Below, piece by piece: positions 36,559 to 44,783 of a stretch of 64,000 nucleotides of DNA. Position 1 is the first letter of the stretch. Each line of letters starts with the position of its first letter. Position numbers and translations under genes: made by a program. Below the pieces are notes generated by a model. That model did no database searches, was not told where the DNA came from, and worked only from the letters and a program-made list of their open reading frames with translations. Source of the stretch: Mesorhizobium sp. B1-1-8 (GTDB lineage Bacteria > Pseudomonadota > Alphaproteobacteria > Rhizobiales > Rhizobiaceae); the NCBI RefSeq assembly GCF_006442795.2, contig NZ_CP083956.1:1527501-1591500 (forward strand). The letters are read 5' to 3'.

Positions 36559-37851
36559 ATGCAATCCATTCGCGATCGCCTTGAAATCATCCTGTCACGT
36601 CTTGCCAATCGCGCCGACGAGAAGGTCTACACAAAGCTCTATTCCGAGGCCGCGCGCGCTGCGGCGGACGCCGCCGATGCCCGCCAGAAGGCCGGCGTGG
36701 GCCTCGGGCTGCTCGACGGCGCCATCGTCTCGATCAAGGACCTGTTCGACGTCGCCGGCGAGCCGACTGCGGCCGGTTCGCTGATGCTGGCCAGCGCCGC
36801 GCCGGCTTCTCGGGACGCGGCGGTCGTGCGCAGGCTCAGGCAGGCCGGCGCCGTCATTCTCGGCAAGACCAACATGACCGAGTTCGCCTTCACCGCCATC
36901 GGCGACAATCTTCATTATGGCACCCCGGGCAATGCCGTTGATGCCAGCCTGATCCCTGGCGGCTCATCGTCCGGTGCCGCGGTGGCGGTGGCGGAAGGCA
37001 GCAGCGCGATTTCGATCGGCTCGGATACCGGCGGTTCGGTGCGCATTCCGGCTTCGCTCAACGGCGTCGTCGGCTTCAAGCCGACGGCGCGTCGGGTGCC
37101 GCTCGCCGGCGCCTTTCCCCTATCCATGACGCTGGATTCGATCGGGCCGCTCGCGCGCAGCGTCACCGAATGCGCGCTTGCCGATGCGGTCATGGCAGGC
37201 GAGGACTCTGCTTTTCTGCAGCCGATTGCGCTCGCCGGCCTCCGCGTCGGCATTCCGCGCGGCGTGCTTTTCGACGAGACGCAAGCCGAGGTCGCTTCGG
37301 CGTTCGAGGGAAGCATTCGCAAGCTCGAACAAAGTGGCGCGCGCGTCGCCGACCTCGCGGTCGACGACCTCATCGCCGAGATGCGCGCGGCGACAAAGCG
37401 CGGCACGATCGCGTCGATGGAGGGGGCCGAAGTTCATGAGGACTGGCTGGCGGCCGGCGCATCGGTGCCGGTCGACCCGCATGTGAGCGGGCCGCTGTCG
37501 CGGGCGCTCGCCATTCCCGCATCCGTCTACATCAGGACGATCCGCCGCCGCACCGAACTCGCCGCTTCCATGGACGAGCGGCTGGCGTCCGTCGATGTGC
37601 TGGCCTTGCCGACCACGCCGATGGTCGCGCCGTCGATTGCCGCCATGACCGGCGACGAAGCGCTGCGCGACAAGACGGAAGGCCTGCTGCTGCGCAACAC
37701 CCAGGCCGCCAACCAGTTCGATCTCTGCGCGATCTCGCTGCCGATGCCAGGCATGATACTGCCGGCGGGGCTGATGCTGGTGGCCAGGCGGGGCCACGAC
37801 CGCCACCTTCTCGGAATCGCCGCAGCGGTGGAGACGTTGCTCGGCCGTTGA
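36559..37851 (+). CDS. Amidase (amidase-signature family)
   Basis: 430 residues. The catalytic Ser-cisSer-Lys set is visible: K in VSIKDLFDVAGEPT, the first Ser in GGSSSGAAVAVAEG and the nucleophile in GSDTGGSVRIPASLNGVVGFKPT. It hydrolyses a small amide. The start at 36559 (MQSIRDRLE) fits family length; an ATG at 36472 in the same frame gives 29 more residues. It stands alone, followed by a converging dehydrogenase gene. Confidence 0.9.
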   Translation: MQSIRDRLEIILSRLANRADEKVYTKLYSEAARAAADAADARQKAGVGLGLLDGAIVSIKDLFDVAGEPTAAGSLMLASAAPASRDAAVVRRLRQAGAVILGKTNMTEFAFTAIGDNLHYGTPGNAVDASLIPGGSSSGAAVAVAEGSSAISIGSDTGGSVRIPASLNGVVGFKPTARRVPLAGAFPLSMTLDSIGPLARSVTECALADAVMAGEDSAFLQPIALAGLRVGIPRGVLFDETQAEVASAFEGSIRKLEQSGARVADLAVDDLIAEMRAATKRGTIASMEGAEVHEDWLAAGASVPVDPHVSGPLSRALAIPASVYIRTIRRRTELAASMDERLASVDVLALPTTPMVAPSIAAMTGDEALRDKTEGLLLRNTQAANQFDLCAISLPMPGMILPAGLMLVARRGHDRHLLGIAAAVETLLGR

Positions 37852-37904
37852 TCGCATCAGCGCGACGAAAGATCGTCGGCAATCAGTGAATTCAGGTGTC
37901 GTGT

Positions 37905-38882
37905 TCAGTCCGCCGGAAACCGCCTGCGGTAATGCTCAATCACTTCCGGATTGCGCAGATTGACCGGCAATTTGTTGGCCAGCACCAGCAGCGTCTCGCC
38001 GGCGGCGCCGACGCCCATGCGCATCATCGATTGCTCGGTGATGCCGGCCATGTGCGGGGTGACGATGACATTGTCGAAGCCGAAATAGGGGTGGCCCGGC
38101 GGCAGCGGCTGGGTGGCGAAAACGTCGAGCGCGGCACCGCCGATGCGGCCTTTGCGCAAGGCCTCGATCAGCGCGTCGTCATCGATCACCGGACCGCGCG
38201 AGATGTTGATCAGCAGTGCGTCCGGCTTCATGCGGGCGATGCGTTCGCGACCGATCAGGCCACGCGTTTCCGGCGTCAGCGGACAGCACAGAACGATGAT
38301 GTCGCTCTGCTCGACCAGCGCGTCGATCGACAGGAAGCCGATCCTGTCGGGCGCCGGCTGCATGCTGCGCGTCGTCGCCACCACATTGAGACCGAAGCCG
38401 TGCGCGGCGATATGGCCGACCGCCTGGCCGATCGCACCGAAGCCGACAATGCCGATCGTCTTGCCGGCGAGTTCGCTGGCGAAACTGGCGTGGTCGCGGC
38501 CGGCAAGCCAACCCTTGGCGCGCAGGTCGCGGTCGACCACGCGGAAACGTCGAAGCAGCGCAAGAGCGGCGAACATCACATATTCGGCAACCGATCGCGC
38601 ATTGACCGCCGGCACGTTGGCCACCAGAACGCCGGCGGCGGCGGCCGCTTCCATCGGCACCATGTCAAGTCCGGCGCCGTGGCGGACCGCCGCCCTCAGC
38701 CTGGTCGCGCCTTCAAACAGCGCGGGCGGCAGCGGCGCGCGAACGATGATGACGTCGGCGTCCTTCGCTTCGGCGGCCAGCGTGGCGGCATCGAGGGCGG
38801 ATGCAACGACGAGTTCGCCGGCGCCGGCCAGCATGGCGGAGGCGCGCGGATGCAGCGTGTGCGTTGACAGTATCTTGGGCAT
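37905..38882 (-). CDS. D-2-hydroxyacid dehydrogenase
   Basis: 325 residues. NAD-binding GFGAIGQAVGHIA near the middle. Catalytic residues of the family are seen: R in NISRGPVIDDDAL, E in DVFATQPLPPGHPY region and H in VTPHMAGITEQS. It acts on hydroxy/keto acids such as glyoxylate, hydroxypyruvate or a sugar acid. It follows the GntR gene in the same direction after 66 bp, so it may belong to the same regulon. Confidence 0.88.
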   Translation of the reverse strand: MPKILSTHTLHPRASAMLAGAGELVVASALDAATLAAEAKDADVIIVRAPLPPALFEGATRLRAAVRHGAGLDMVPMEAAAAAGVLVANVPAVNARSVAEYVMFAALALLRRFRVVDRDLRAKGWLAGRDHASFASELAGKTIGIVGFGAIGQAVGHIAAHGFGLNVVATTRSMQPAPDRIGFLSIDALVEQSDIIVLCCPLTPETRGLIGRERIARMKPDALLINISRGPVIDDDALIEALRKGRIGGAALDVFATQPLPPGHPYFGFDNVIVTPHMAGITEQSMMRMGVGAAGETLLVLANKLPVNLRNPEVIEHYRRRFPAD

Positions 38883-38948
38883 CGGGCTCCCGCTTGTTTT
38901 AGCGCATTTCTGCGACGCCAGCGATTCCGCCTGGCTGCAGAATGCTGA

Positions 38949-39665
38949 TTAGGCCCTTTCGAGCGCCGCGCTTTTCGGCCCCGCTCCATGGCCCTCGATC
39001 AGGCCCTTCCAGTAGCTCTCGGCACCTTGCAGATGGGCGCTCATCAGTGCCTGGGCGAGGTTGCCGTCGCGGCGCAGCAGCGCCTCGTAGATCTGGATGT
39101 GCTCGGCATGCGAGCGGATGTTGCGCTCGGGATCGTTGAAGTAGATCGGCAGGCGCTGCTCACCCATCAGATAGTAGACGCTGCAGATGTTGTGGAAGAC
39201 GCCGTTCTTGGTCGCCCGGACGATTTCGAGATGGAATTCGCGATCCTCCTTGGCGAGACCCTCGCCGGCGGCGATGCGCTCCTCGGAGGCCTTCAGGATC
39301 TCCCGCAGCCGCTCGAAATTCTCTTCCGTGGCGCGCGAGCAGGCAAGCTCGGCGGCCTTGATCTCGTGGATCTTGCGCAATTCGACGGTCTCGTAGATCT
39401 GCACCGGATCGAGCGGCAGCCCGGCGCGGGCGAACAGCGCCAATGCCTCGACACTGGCCTGCTTGGTATCGACATAGATGCCGGATTTGGCGCGGCGCTC
39501 GACGATGCGCATCGCTTCGAGGATGGCCAGCGCCTCGCGGATCTGGCCGCGGCTGACGCTGAAATGCTCGGCCAGTTCGCGCTCAGACGGCGTGCGGCCC
39601 GTGTCCTTGTCCGAGCTGGAGAACAGATAGGCGGCGAGTTCCGCGAGAAGGTTCTTTTCTTTCAT
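38949..39665 (-). CDS. GntR-family regulator, FadR/FCD type
   Basis: 238 residues. Winged helix-turn-helix at about 20-75 (TPSERELAEHFSVSRGQIREALAIL, then IVERRAKSGIYV). FCD domain with the metal-binding histidines in EFHLEIV, RSHAEH and MSAHLQ. The gene is third in an operon that starts at 41782 and lies 2 bp after the enolase-superfamily gene. It is the best candidate for the TGGT-N3-ACCA sites found in its own divergent promoter and before the sugar importer. That pairing is inferred. Confidence 0.88.
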   Translation of the reverse strand: MKEKNLLAELAAYLFSSSDKDTGRTPSERELAEHFSVSRGQIREALAILEAMRIVERRAKSGIYVDTKQASVEALALFARAGLPLDPVQIYETVELRKIHEIKAAELACSRATEENFERLREILKASEERIAAGEGLAKEDREFHLEIVRATKNGVFHNICSVYYLMGEQRLPIYFNDPERNIRSHAEHIQIYEALLRRDGNLAQALMSAHLQGAESYWKGLIEGHGAGPKSAALERA

Positions 39666-39667
39666 CG

Positions 39668-40837
39668 TCAGTTGCGTTGCGCGTGCGCCTCCAGGAACCG
39701 TTCCGAAATGGTGAATCCCAGCCCGGGCTTTTCAGGGATCGCTATCATACCGTCCTTTGCTTCGACAGTCTCTTCGACGAGATCGTGGATCATCGGGTTG
39801 GCGCCGAGCGAATATTCGACGGTGAAGCTGGCGGGCGAGGCGGCGCATATATGCAGCCCGGCAAAGAAGCAAGGCGCCCCGGCCCACAGATGCGGCGCAA
39901 ACCGCAAATTGAAGGCGCTGGCGATGGTGCCGATCTTCATCGCCTCGCTGATGCCGCCGCAAAAGGCCGGATCCGGCTGGAAGATGTCGGCCGATCTCAG
40001 CATTGCGAGGTCGCGAAAGGCATAGCGCGTCGCCTCGCTCTCGCCGGTGGCGATCGGCACCGAGCCTGAGGCGCGCACCTCGGCCATGCCCGGCTTGTCG
40101 TCGGCGATCACCGGCTCCTCGAACCAGGCGAGGTCGAGATCGGCGGTAAGATGGATGAAGCGTTTTGCCTCGGCGACGGTGTAAGTGCCATGCGCGTCGA
40201 CCATCAGCCCGATATCGGGGCCGAGCGCCTGCCTGGCGGCGCGCACGCGCGCGGCCGAGATGTGCGGGGCATCATCCATGGCGCCGACGCGCATCTTCAG
40301 CGCCTTGAAGCCGCCCTTGGCGATATAGGATTTGAGCTGCTCGCCGATCGCGTCTGCCGACGCCCAGCCGCCCGAGGCATAGGCCTGCATGCGCTCGACC
40401 TTGCGGCCGCCGAGCAGCCGCCAGACCGGCTGCCCCAAAGATTTGCCGAGGATATCCCAGAGCGCGATGTCGACGGCGCTGATCGCCGCCACGCTCATGC
40501 CGCGCCGCGCCAGCTGCGGCATGGCGTGGCCGGCATGGGCAGCCGTGTTATGGCGCACGCCGTTGTAAAGCATTTCCCAGATGACGCCGATATCGGCCGG
40601 GTCGCGGCCTATAAGCTGCGGGCCGACCTCGTGGTTCAGCATATGTACGAGCGCGCCATAGCTGCCGGCGCTGCCGGCGGCGTTCTTGCCTTCGCCCCAG
40701 CCGACCAGGCCGTCATCGGTCTCGATGCGCAGGATAGCGGCGTCGAACGTCGTCACCTGGCCGAAGTCGCTGCGGTGCTGCTGCGCGGCTTCGATCGGCA
40801 CGCGGACCCACCAGGCTTGGACGCTCTTAACCCGCAT
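39668..40837 (-). CDS. Enolase-superfamily sugar-acid dehydratase (mandelate racemase type)
   Basis: 389 residues. Catalytic lysine in GGFKALKMRVG, metal ligands D in LMVDAHGTYT, E in WFEEPV and E in IATGESEATR, and the histidine in RFAPHLWAG. This set fits the mandelate racemase subgroup, which includes galactonate, rhamnonate and similar dehydratases. Start at 40837 (MRVKSV) with GGGGAAG upstream. Second gene of the island operon. Confidence 0.88.
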   Translation of the reverse strand: MRVKSVQAWWVRVPIEAAQQHRSDFGQVTTFDAAILRIETDDGLVGWGEGKNAAGSAGSYGALVHMLNHEVGPQLIGRDPADIGVIWEMLYNGVRHNTAAHAGHAMPQLARRGMSVAAISAVDIALWDILGKSLGQPVWRLLGGRKVERMQAYASGGWASADAIGEQLKSYIAKGGFKALKMRVGAMDDAPHISAARVRAARQALGPDIGLMVDAHGTYTVAEAKRFIHLTADLDLAWFEEPVIADDKPGMAEVRASGSVPIATGESEATRYAFRDLAMLRSADIFQPDPAFCGGISEAMKIGTIASAFNLRFAPHLWAGAPCFFAGLHICAASPASFTVEYSLGANPMIHDLVEETVEAKDGMIAIPEKPGLGFTISERFLEAHAQRN

Positions 40838-40894
40838 GTTCTTCCCCGGCCCTGCCGCCGGCCGGGCGGAAGGGCTCATTGCCAATCGGAGCGG

Positions 40895-41782
40895 CTACTT
40901 GATCAGCGGCAGCAGCGTTTCTGCGGTGATGCGCATCTGGTCGGTGTAGAATTTCTCGGTCAGCACGCTGGAGCCATGGTCCTGGATGAATTTGAGCTGC
41001 TCGGGCGAGATATCGACCGGATTGCGCTCCACCATGTCGGGATAGGGCGCGGCCGGCGTGCGGTCGACGGGCGCCACGAATTCATTGGTCAGCGCCCCGT
41101 CATAGCCGACCTCCTTCAGCGTGCGCACGATCTTCGGCCAGTCGATCTGGCCGAGGCCCGCGGCGAAGCGATTGTTGTCGGCAACGTGGAAGTCGTAGAG
41201 GCGTTTTCCGACCTGGCGGATGGCGTCATAGACGTTAAATTCTTCCATATGGATATGGTAGGCGTCGAGGCAGACGCCGCATTCCGGGCTCACCGCATCG
41301 GCCAGCGCCAGCGCCTGGGCGCCGCGGTTGAAGAGATAGGTCTCGAAGCGATTGAGCGGCTCGACCGCGATCCTGACGCCGACTTTCTGGGCATGGGCGA
41401 AGCATTCGCGCGTGGCATCGACCACCCAGCCCCACTCTTCCGCCTCGGTGCCGTCCGGCACCACCTTGCCGACGGTGGCGGGCACCAGCGTGATGATTTC
41501 GCCGTCGAGCTCGCTGACCATGGTCAGCACGTCCTTGACATATTGGACCGAGCGCTCGCGCTGGCCCTGGTTCTTGGCGGCAAGGTTGCGTTCGCCCAGC
41601 ATCAGCGTCACCGAACCCCAGCAGCGGATGCCGTGCTCCTGCAAAAGCGCGCGCGTCTCCTTGGTCTTGTACTGTTCGGGCTCGCCGGAAATCTCGATCG
41701 ACTCGTAGCCGAATTTCTTGATGCGCTTGAGCGTCACCTCGAGCGGCTCCGCCCGCATCCAGTTGTGCGTTGAAAGATGCAT
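40895..41782 (-). CDS. TIM-barrel sugar epimerase/isomerase (ketose 3-epimerase-like)
   Basis: 295 residues, xylose-isomerase-like barrel. The four metal ligands of ketose 3-epimerases are visible: E in VEPLNRFETYLFN, D in CLDAYHIHMEE, H in YDFHVADNNR and E in LTNEFVAPV. First gene of the minus-strand operon. A FadR-type site lies 106 bp before its start (41888-41898). Confidence 0.87.
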   Translation of the reverse strand: MHLSTHNWMRAEPLEVTLKRIKKFGYESIEISGEPEQYKTKETRALLQEHGIRCWGSVTLMLGERNLAAKNQGQRERSVQYVKDVLTMVSELDGEIITLVPATVGKVVPDGTEAEEWGWVVDATRECFAHAQKVGVRIAVEPLNRFETYLFNRGAQALALADAVSPECGVCLDAYHIHMEEFNVYDAIRQVGKRLYDFHVADNNRFAAGLGQIDWPKIVRTLKEVGYDGALTNEFVAPVDRTPAAPYPDMVERNPVDISPEQLKFIQDHGSSVLTEKFYTDQMRITAETLLPLIK

Positions 41783-41887
41783 CGTCTATCCTTCCCAGAA
41801 TTCGCCTGTCACGTTTACCCGCGGCGCCTTCCGGTGAAGTCTGCCGCACGATTCCTCCCCAAGGCGTTCCAGCGTTTTTCGGCAAAC

Positions 41888-41898
41888 TGGTTCGACCA
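41888..41898. promoter_or_regulatory. FadR-type operator candidate, site 4
   Basis: TGGTTCGACCA, the same core and TCG centre as site 2. It lies 106 bp before the start of the epimerase gene at 41782 (minus strand). Confidence 0.6.
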
Positions 41899-42048
41899 AT
41901 TGGGCCTGATATGACCTCTACCGCAAATTCCCCTGAACGGCAAGGATCGTCCAGGAGTGACTTGGGAAGTTGCTTATTCGTTTGATTTAACGGTGAAAAA
42001 TGCCGTTGTTGTGATCAAGTCGGTCACCTTCTTCGTGCTTTCTGCCGC

Positions 42049-42078
42049 TTGACCAAATTGCCCTATTTGGTAATACCA
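42049..42078 (+). promoter_or_regulatory. Promoter with overlapping FadR-type operator, site 5
   Basis: TTGACC (42049-42054) and TAATAC (42071-42076) form a possible -35/-10 pair with 16 bp spacing. TGGTAATACCA (42068-42078) overlaps the -10 box. The layout is the same as at 27789-27817. Confidence 0.5.
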
Positions 42079-42182
42079 GAATGGCGCCAAGTTCCGGCGC
42101 TGATATCGAACGACCAAACGGGCTGGCCCTCACTTCAATCGGCGCTATGCTTGGTCACGAAAACACGAGAGGGAGGATGCCG

Positions 42183-43238
42183 ATGCCGACGACGATGAAG
42201 GGCCCCGGCCTGTTTCTGGCGCAGTTCGCGGGCGACGCCGCACCGTTCAATTCGCTGGCTTCGATCACCAAATGGGCCGCCGGGCTCGGCTACAAGGGTG
42301 TGCAGATCCCGACCTGGGACGCGCGCCTGTTCGATCTCCAGAAGGCGGCCTCGTCGAAAGCCTATTGCGACGAGGTGAAAGGCGTCTGCGCCGACGCGGG
42401 CGTCGAGATCACCGAACTGTCAACGCATCTGCAGGGGCAACTGGTGGCGGTGCATCCCGCCTATGACGCGCAGATGGATGGCTTCGCGCCGCCATCGGTG
42501 CATAACAATCCCAAGGCGCGGCAGGAATGGGCCGTCGAACAGATGAAGTTCGGCGCCACGGCATCGCGCAATCTCGGGCTGAACGCCTCGGTCTCGTTCA
42601 CCGGCTCGCTGGCTTTCCCTTATCTTTATCCCTTCCCGCAGCGTCCGGCCGGATTGATCGAGGGAGCCTTCGACGAACTCGGCAAGCGCTGGAAGCCGAT
42701 TCTCGATGTCTATGAGGACAATGGCGTCGATGTCGGTTACGAAATCCACCCTTCCGAGGACGTGTTCGACGGCGCCACCTTCGAAATGTTCCTCGACGCG
42801 GTCGGCGGCCATAAGCGCTGCAATATCAATTACGACCCATCGCACTTCCTGCTGCAGCAGCTCGACTATCTCGAATTCATCGACATCTATCACGAGCGGA
42901 TCAAGGCATTTCACGTCAAGGATGCCGAGTTCAACCCGACCGGGCGGCAAGGCGTCTATTCCGGCTATCAGGGCTGGGTCAACCGGGCCGGGCGCTTTCG
43001 TTCGCTGGGCGACGGGCAGGTGGATTTCAGCGGCATTTTCTCCAAGCTCACCCAGTACAATTACGATTCCTGGGCGGTGCTGGAATGGGAATGCTGCCTG
43101 AAGCATCCCGAGGACGGCGCGGCCGAAGGCGCGCCTTTCATCCAGCACCACATCATCCGGGTGACCGAGAAGGCTTTCGATGATTTCGCCGCCGGCACGA
43201 CTGACAAGAAGCTGCTGCGGGCGATGATGGGGATATGA
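42183..43238 (+). CDS. TIM-barrel sugar isomerase/epimerase family protein
   Basis: 351 residues, longer than the usual 280. The barrel ligands are likely E in VGYEIHPSEDVF, D/H in INYDPSHF, H in KAFHVKDAEF and E in AVLEWECC. Proteins like this are often encoded next to Gfo/Idh dehydrogenases, as here. Start at 42183 (MPTTMKG) because GGGAGG lies 6 bp ahead; an ATG at 42177 is too close to it. First gene of the plus-strand operon. Confidence 0.85.
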   Translation: MPTTMKGPGLFLAQFAGDAAPFNSLASITKWAAGLGYKGVQIPTWDARLFDLQKAASSKAYCDEVKGVCADAGVEITELSTHLQGQLVAVHPAYDAQMDGFAPPSVHNNPKARQEWAVEQMKFGATASRNLGLNASVSFTGSLAFPYLYPFPQRPAGLIEGAFDELGKRWKPILDVYEDNGVDVGYEIHPSEDVFDGATFEMFLDAVGGHKRCNINYDPSHFLLQQLDYLEFIDIYHERIKAFHVKDAEFNPTGRQGVYSGYQGWVNRAGRFRSLGDGQVDFSGIFSKLTQYNYDSWAVLEWECCLKHPEDGAAEGAPFIQHHIIRVTEKAFDDFAAGTTDKKLLRAMMGI

Positions 43239-43248
43239 CGCTTGCCTT

Positions 43249-43368
43249 CCCTCCCCCTTGAGGGGAGGGTGGCCCGAAGGGCCGGGAGGGGGCGCTTCAT
43301 GCCGAGCTCCACGCCGGACGACCCCACCCGATCCGCCGCGCGGATCGACCTCCCCTCAAGGGGGAGGT
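43249..43368. repeat. Palindromic repeat, family E
   Basis: CCCTCCCCCTTGAGGGGAGG at the left is mirrored by CCTCCCCTCAAGGGGGAGG at the right; the interior holds a GGCCCGAAGGGCC hairpin. It lies in the gap between the isomerase and Gfo/Idh genes of one operon. Confidence 0.8.
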
Positions 43369-43391
43369 GAACCAACGAGGGAGACAAAGAA

Positions 43392-44579
43392 ATGGTCGGC
43401 GCATCGAAGTCGGAAACGGGAGGCGGCCCGATCCGCTATGGCATGGTTGGCGGCGGGCAGGGCGCCTTCATCGGTGCGGTGCACCGCATCGCGGCGCGCA
43501 TGGACAATGACTTCGTGCTGGTCGCCGGCGCGCTGTCGTCGGACCCGGCGCGCGCCAAGGCCTCGGCCGAGGAACTCGGGCTCGACCCCGAGCGCAGCTA
43601 TGGCTCCTATGCCGAGATGGCCAAGGCCGAGGCCAAGCGTCCCGACGGCATCGAGGCGGTGGCGATCGTCACCCCCAACAACGTGCATGTGCCGGCGGCC
43701 AAGGCCTTCCTCGAAGCCGGCATCCATGTCATCTGCGACAAGCCGCTGGCGACCTCGCTGGCCGAGGCGAAGAAGCTGGCGGCGCTGGTCGAAAAGACCG
43801 GCAAGGTGTTCGTGCTCACCCACAATTATACCGCCTATCCGATGGTGCGGCAGGCGCGCGAAATGGTGGCCAAGGGCATGCTCGGCGACATCCGCATCGT
43901 GCAATCCGAATACCCGCAGGACTGGCTGACCGAGGATCTTGCCGCCACCGGCCAAAAGCAGGCGTCGTGGCGTTCCGATCCCAAGCAGGCCGGCGCCGGC
44001 GGGGCGCTCGGCGACATCGGCACGCATGCCTACAATCTGGCGCGCTTCGTCTCGGGACTGGAGCTCGATTCACTGTCGGCCGATCTCGACGCCTTCGTAC
44101 CGGGGCGTCAGCTCGACGACAATGTCAACGTGATGCTGCGCTTCAAGCCGGCCGGCAAGGGCCATCCGGCCAAGGGCATGATCTGGGCGAGCCAGGTGGC
44201 GCCCGGCCATGAGAACGGGCTGAAGCTGCGCATCTACGGTTCCAAGGGCGGGCTGGAATGGGTGCAGGCCGACCCGAATTATCTCTGGTATACGCCGTTC
44301 GGCCAGCCGAAGCAGCTTCTGACCCGCGCCGGCGCCGGCGCTATGCCGGTCTCCGCCCGTGTCAGCCGCGTTCCATCGGGGCATCCCGAAGGCTACCTCG
44401 AAGGTTTTGCCAACATCTATCAGGAGGCGGCGCGAGCGATCCGGGCAGCACGCAAGAAGGGCGGCAAGCCGGGCAAGGACGTCGTTTTCCCGACGATCGA
44501 AGATGGCGTCGAAGGCATGGCCTTCATCGAAGCCTGTGTGAAGTCGTCGAAGAAGAATGGGGCGTGGACGAAGCTTTAG
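43392..44579 (+). CDS. Gfo/Idh/MocA-family dehydrogenase
   Basis: 395 residues. N-terminal Rossmann fold YGMVGGGQGAFIGAVHR, then AIVTPNNVHVPAAKAFLEAG and HVICDKPLATS with the catalytic lysine (variant of EKP). The C-terminal substrate domain has GGALGDIGTHAYNLARFV (D and H). It oxidises a sugar or polyol carbon with NAD(P). Between two TIM-barrel isomerase genes, a layout suggesting 3-keto-sugar or inositol-like chemistry; inference. RBS AACGAGGGAG. Confidence 0.9.
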   Translation: MVGASKSETGGGPIRYGMVGGGQGAFIGAVHRIAARMDNDFVLVAGALSSDPARAKASAEELGLDPERSYGSYAEMAKAEAKRPDGIEAVAIVTPNNVHVPAAKAFLEAGIHVICDKPLATSLAEAKKLAALVEKTGKVFVLTHNYTAYPMVRQAREMVAKGMLGDIRIVQSEYPQDWLTEDLAATGQKQASWRSDPKQAGAGGALGDIGTHAYNLARFVSGLELDSLSADLDAFVPGRQLDDNVNVMLRFKPAGKGHPAKGMIWASQVAPGHENGLKLRIYGSKGGLEWVQADPNYLWYTPFGQPKQLLTRAGAGAMPVSARVSRVPSGHPEGYLEGFANIYQEAARAIRAARKKGGKPGKDVVFPTIEDGVEGMAFIEACVKSSKKNGAWTKL

Positions 44580-44586
44580 GGCGGCG

Positions 44587-44732
44587 CCCCCTCACCCGGA
44601 TTGCCAGCCGAATTGCAAGGGCAATTCGGGGCAATCCGACCTCTCCCCAGGGGGAGAGGAGGTGGCAGGCGCCGGCGCCAAGCTCTTCTCCCCAACGGGA
44701 GAAGGTGGCCGCGAAGCGGCCGGATGAGGGGG
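44587..44732. repeat. Palindromic repeat, family D, copy 2
   Basis: Starts CCCCCTCACCCGGATTGCC and ends GCGGCCGGATGAGGGGG, as at 24181-24327, with the same inner hairpin GAATTGCAAGGGCAATTC. It lies between the Gfo/Idh gene and the third isomerase gene. Confidence 0.85.
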
Positions 44733-44783
44733 AGTGTGGCCCGGGCGCAAGTGGTTGGCCGCCAAGCTGGGGGAGGGATGTCG

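Larger units (their letters stand above)
41783..42182. other. Divergent promoter region of the isomerase island, 400 bp
   Basis: No gene recognised. Two TGGT-N3-ACCA sites lie almost symmetrically, 106 bp from the minus-strand start and 105 bp from the plus-strand start. Possible promoter boxes are described with the sites. Confidence 0.6.

Noticed and set aside
40151..41773. 540-residue open frame on the plus strand
   Set aside because: Antisense to the enolase-superfamily and epimerase genes; composition typical of a shadow frame. The same holds for long frames at 24781-26292 and 45684-47018.
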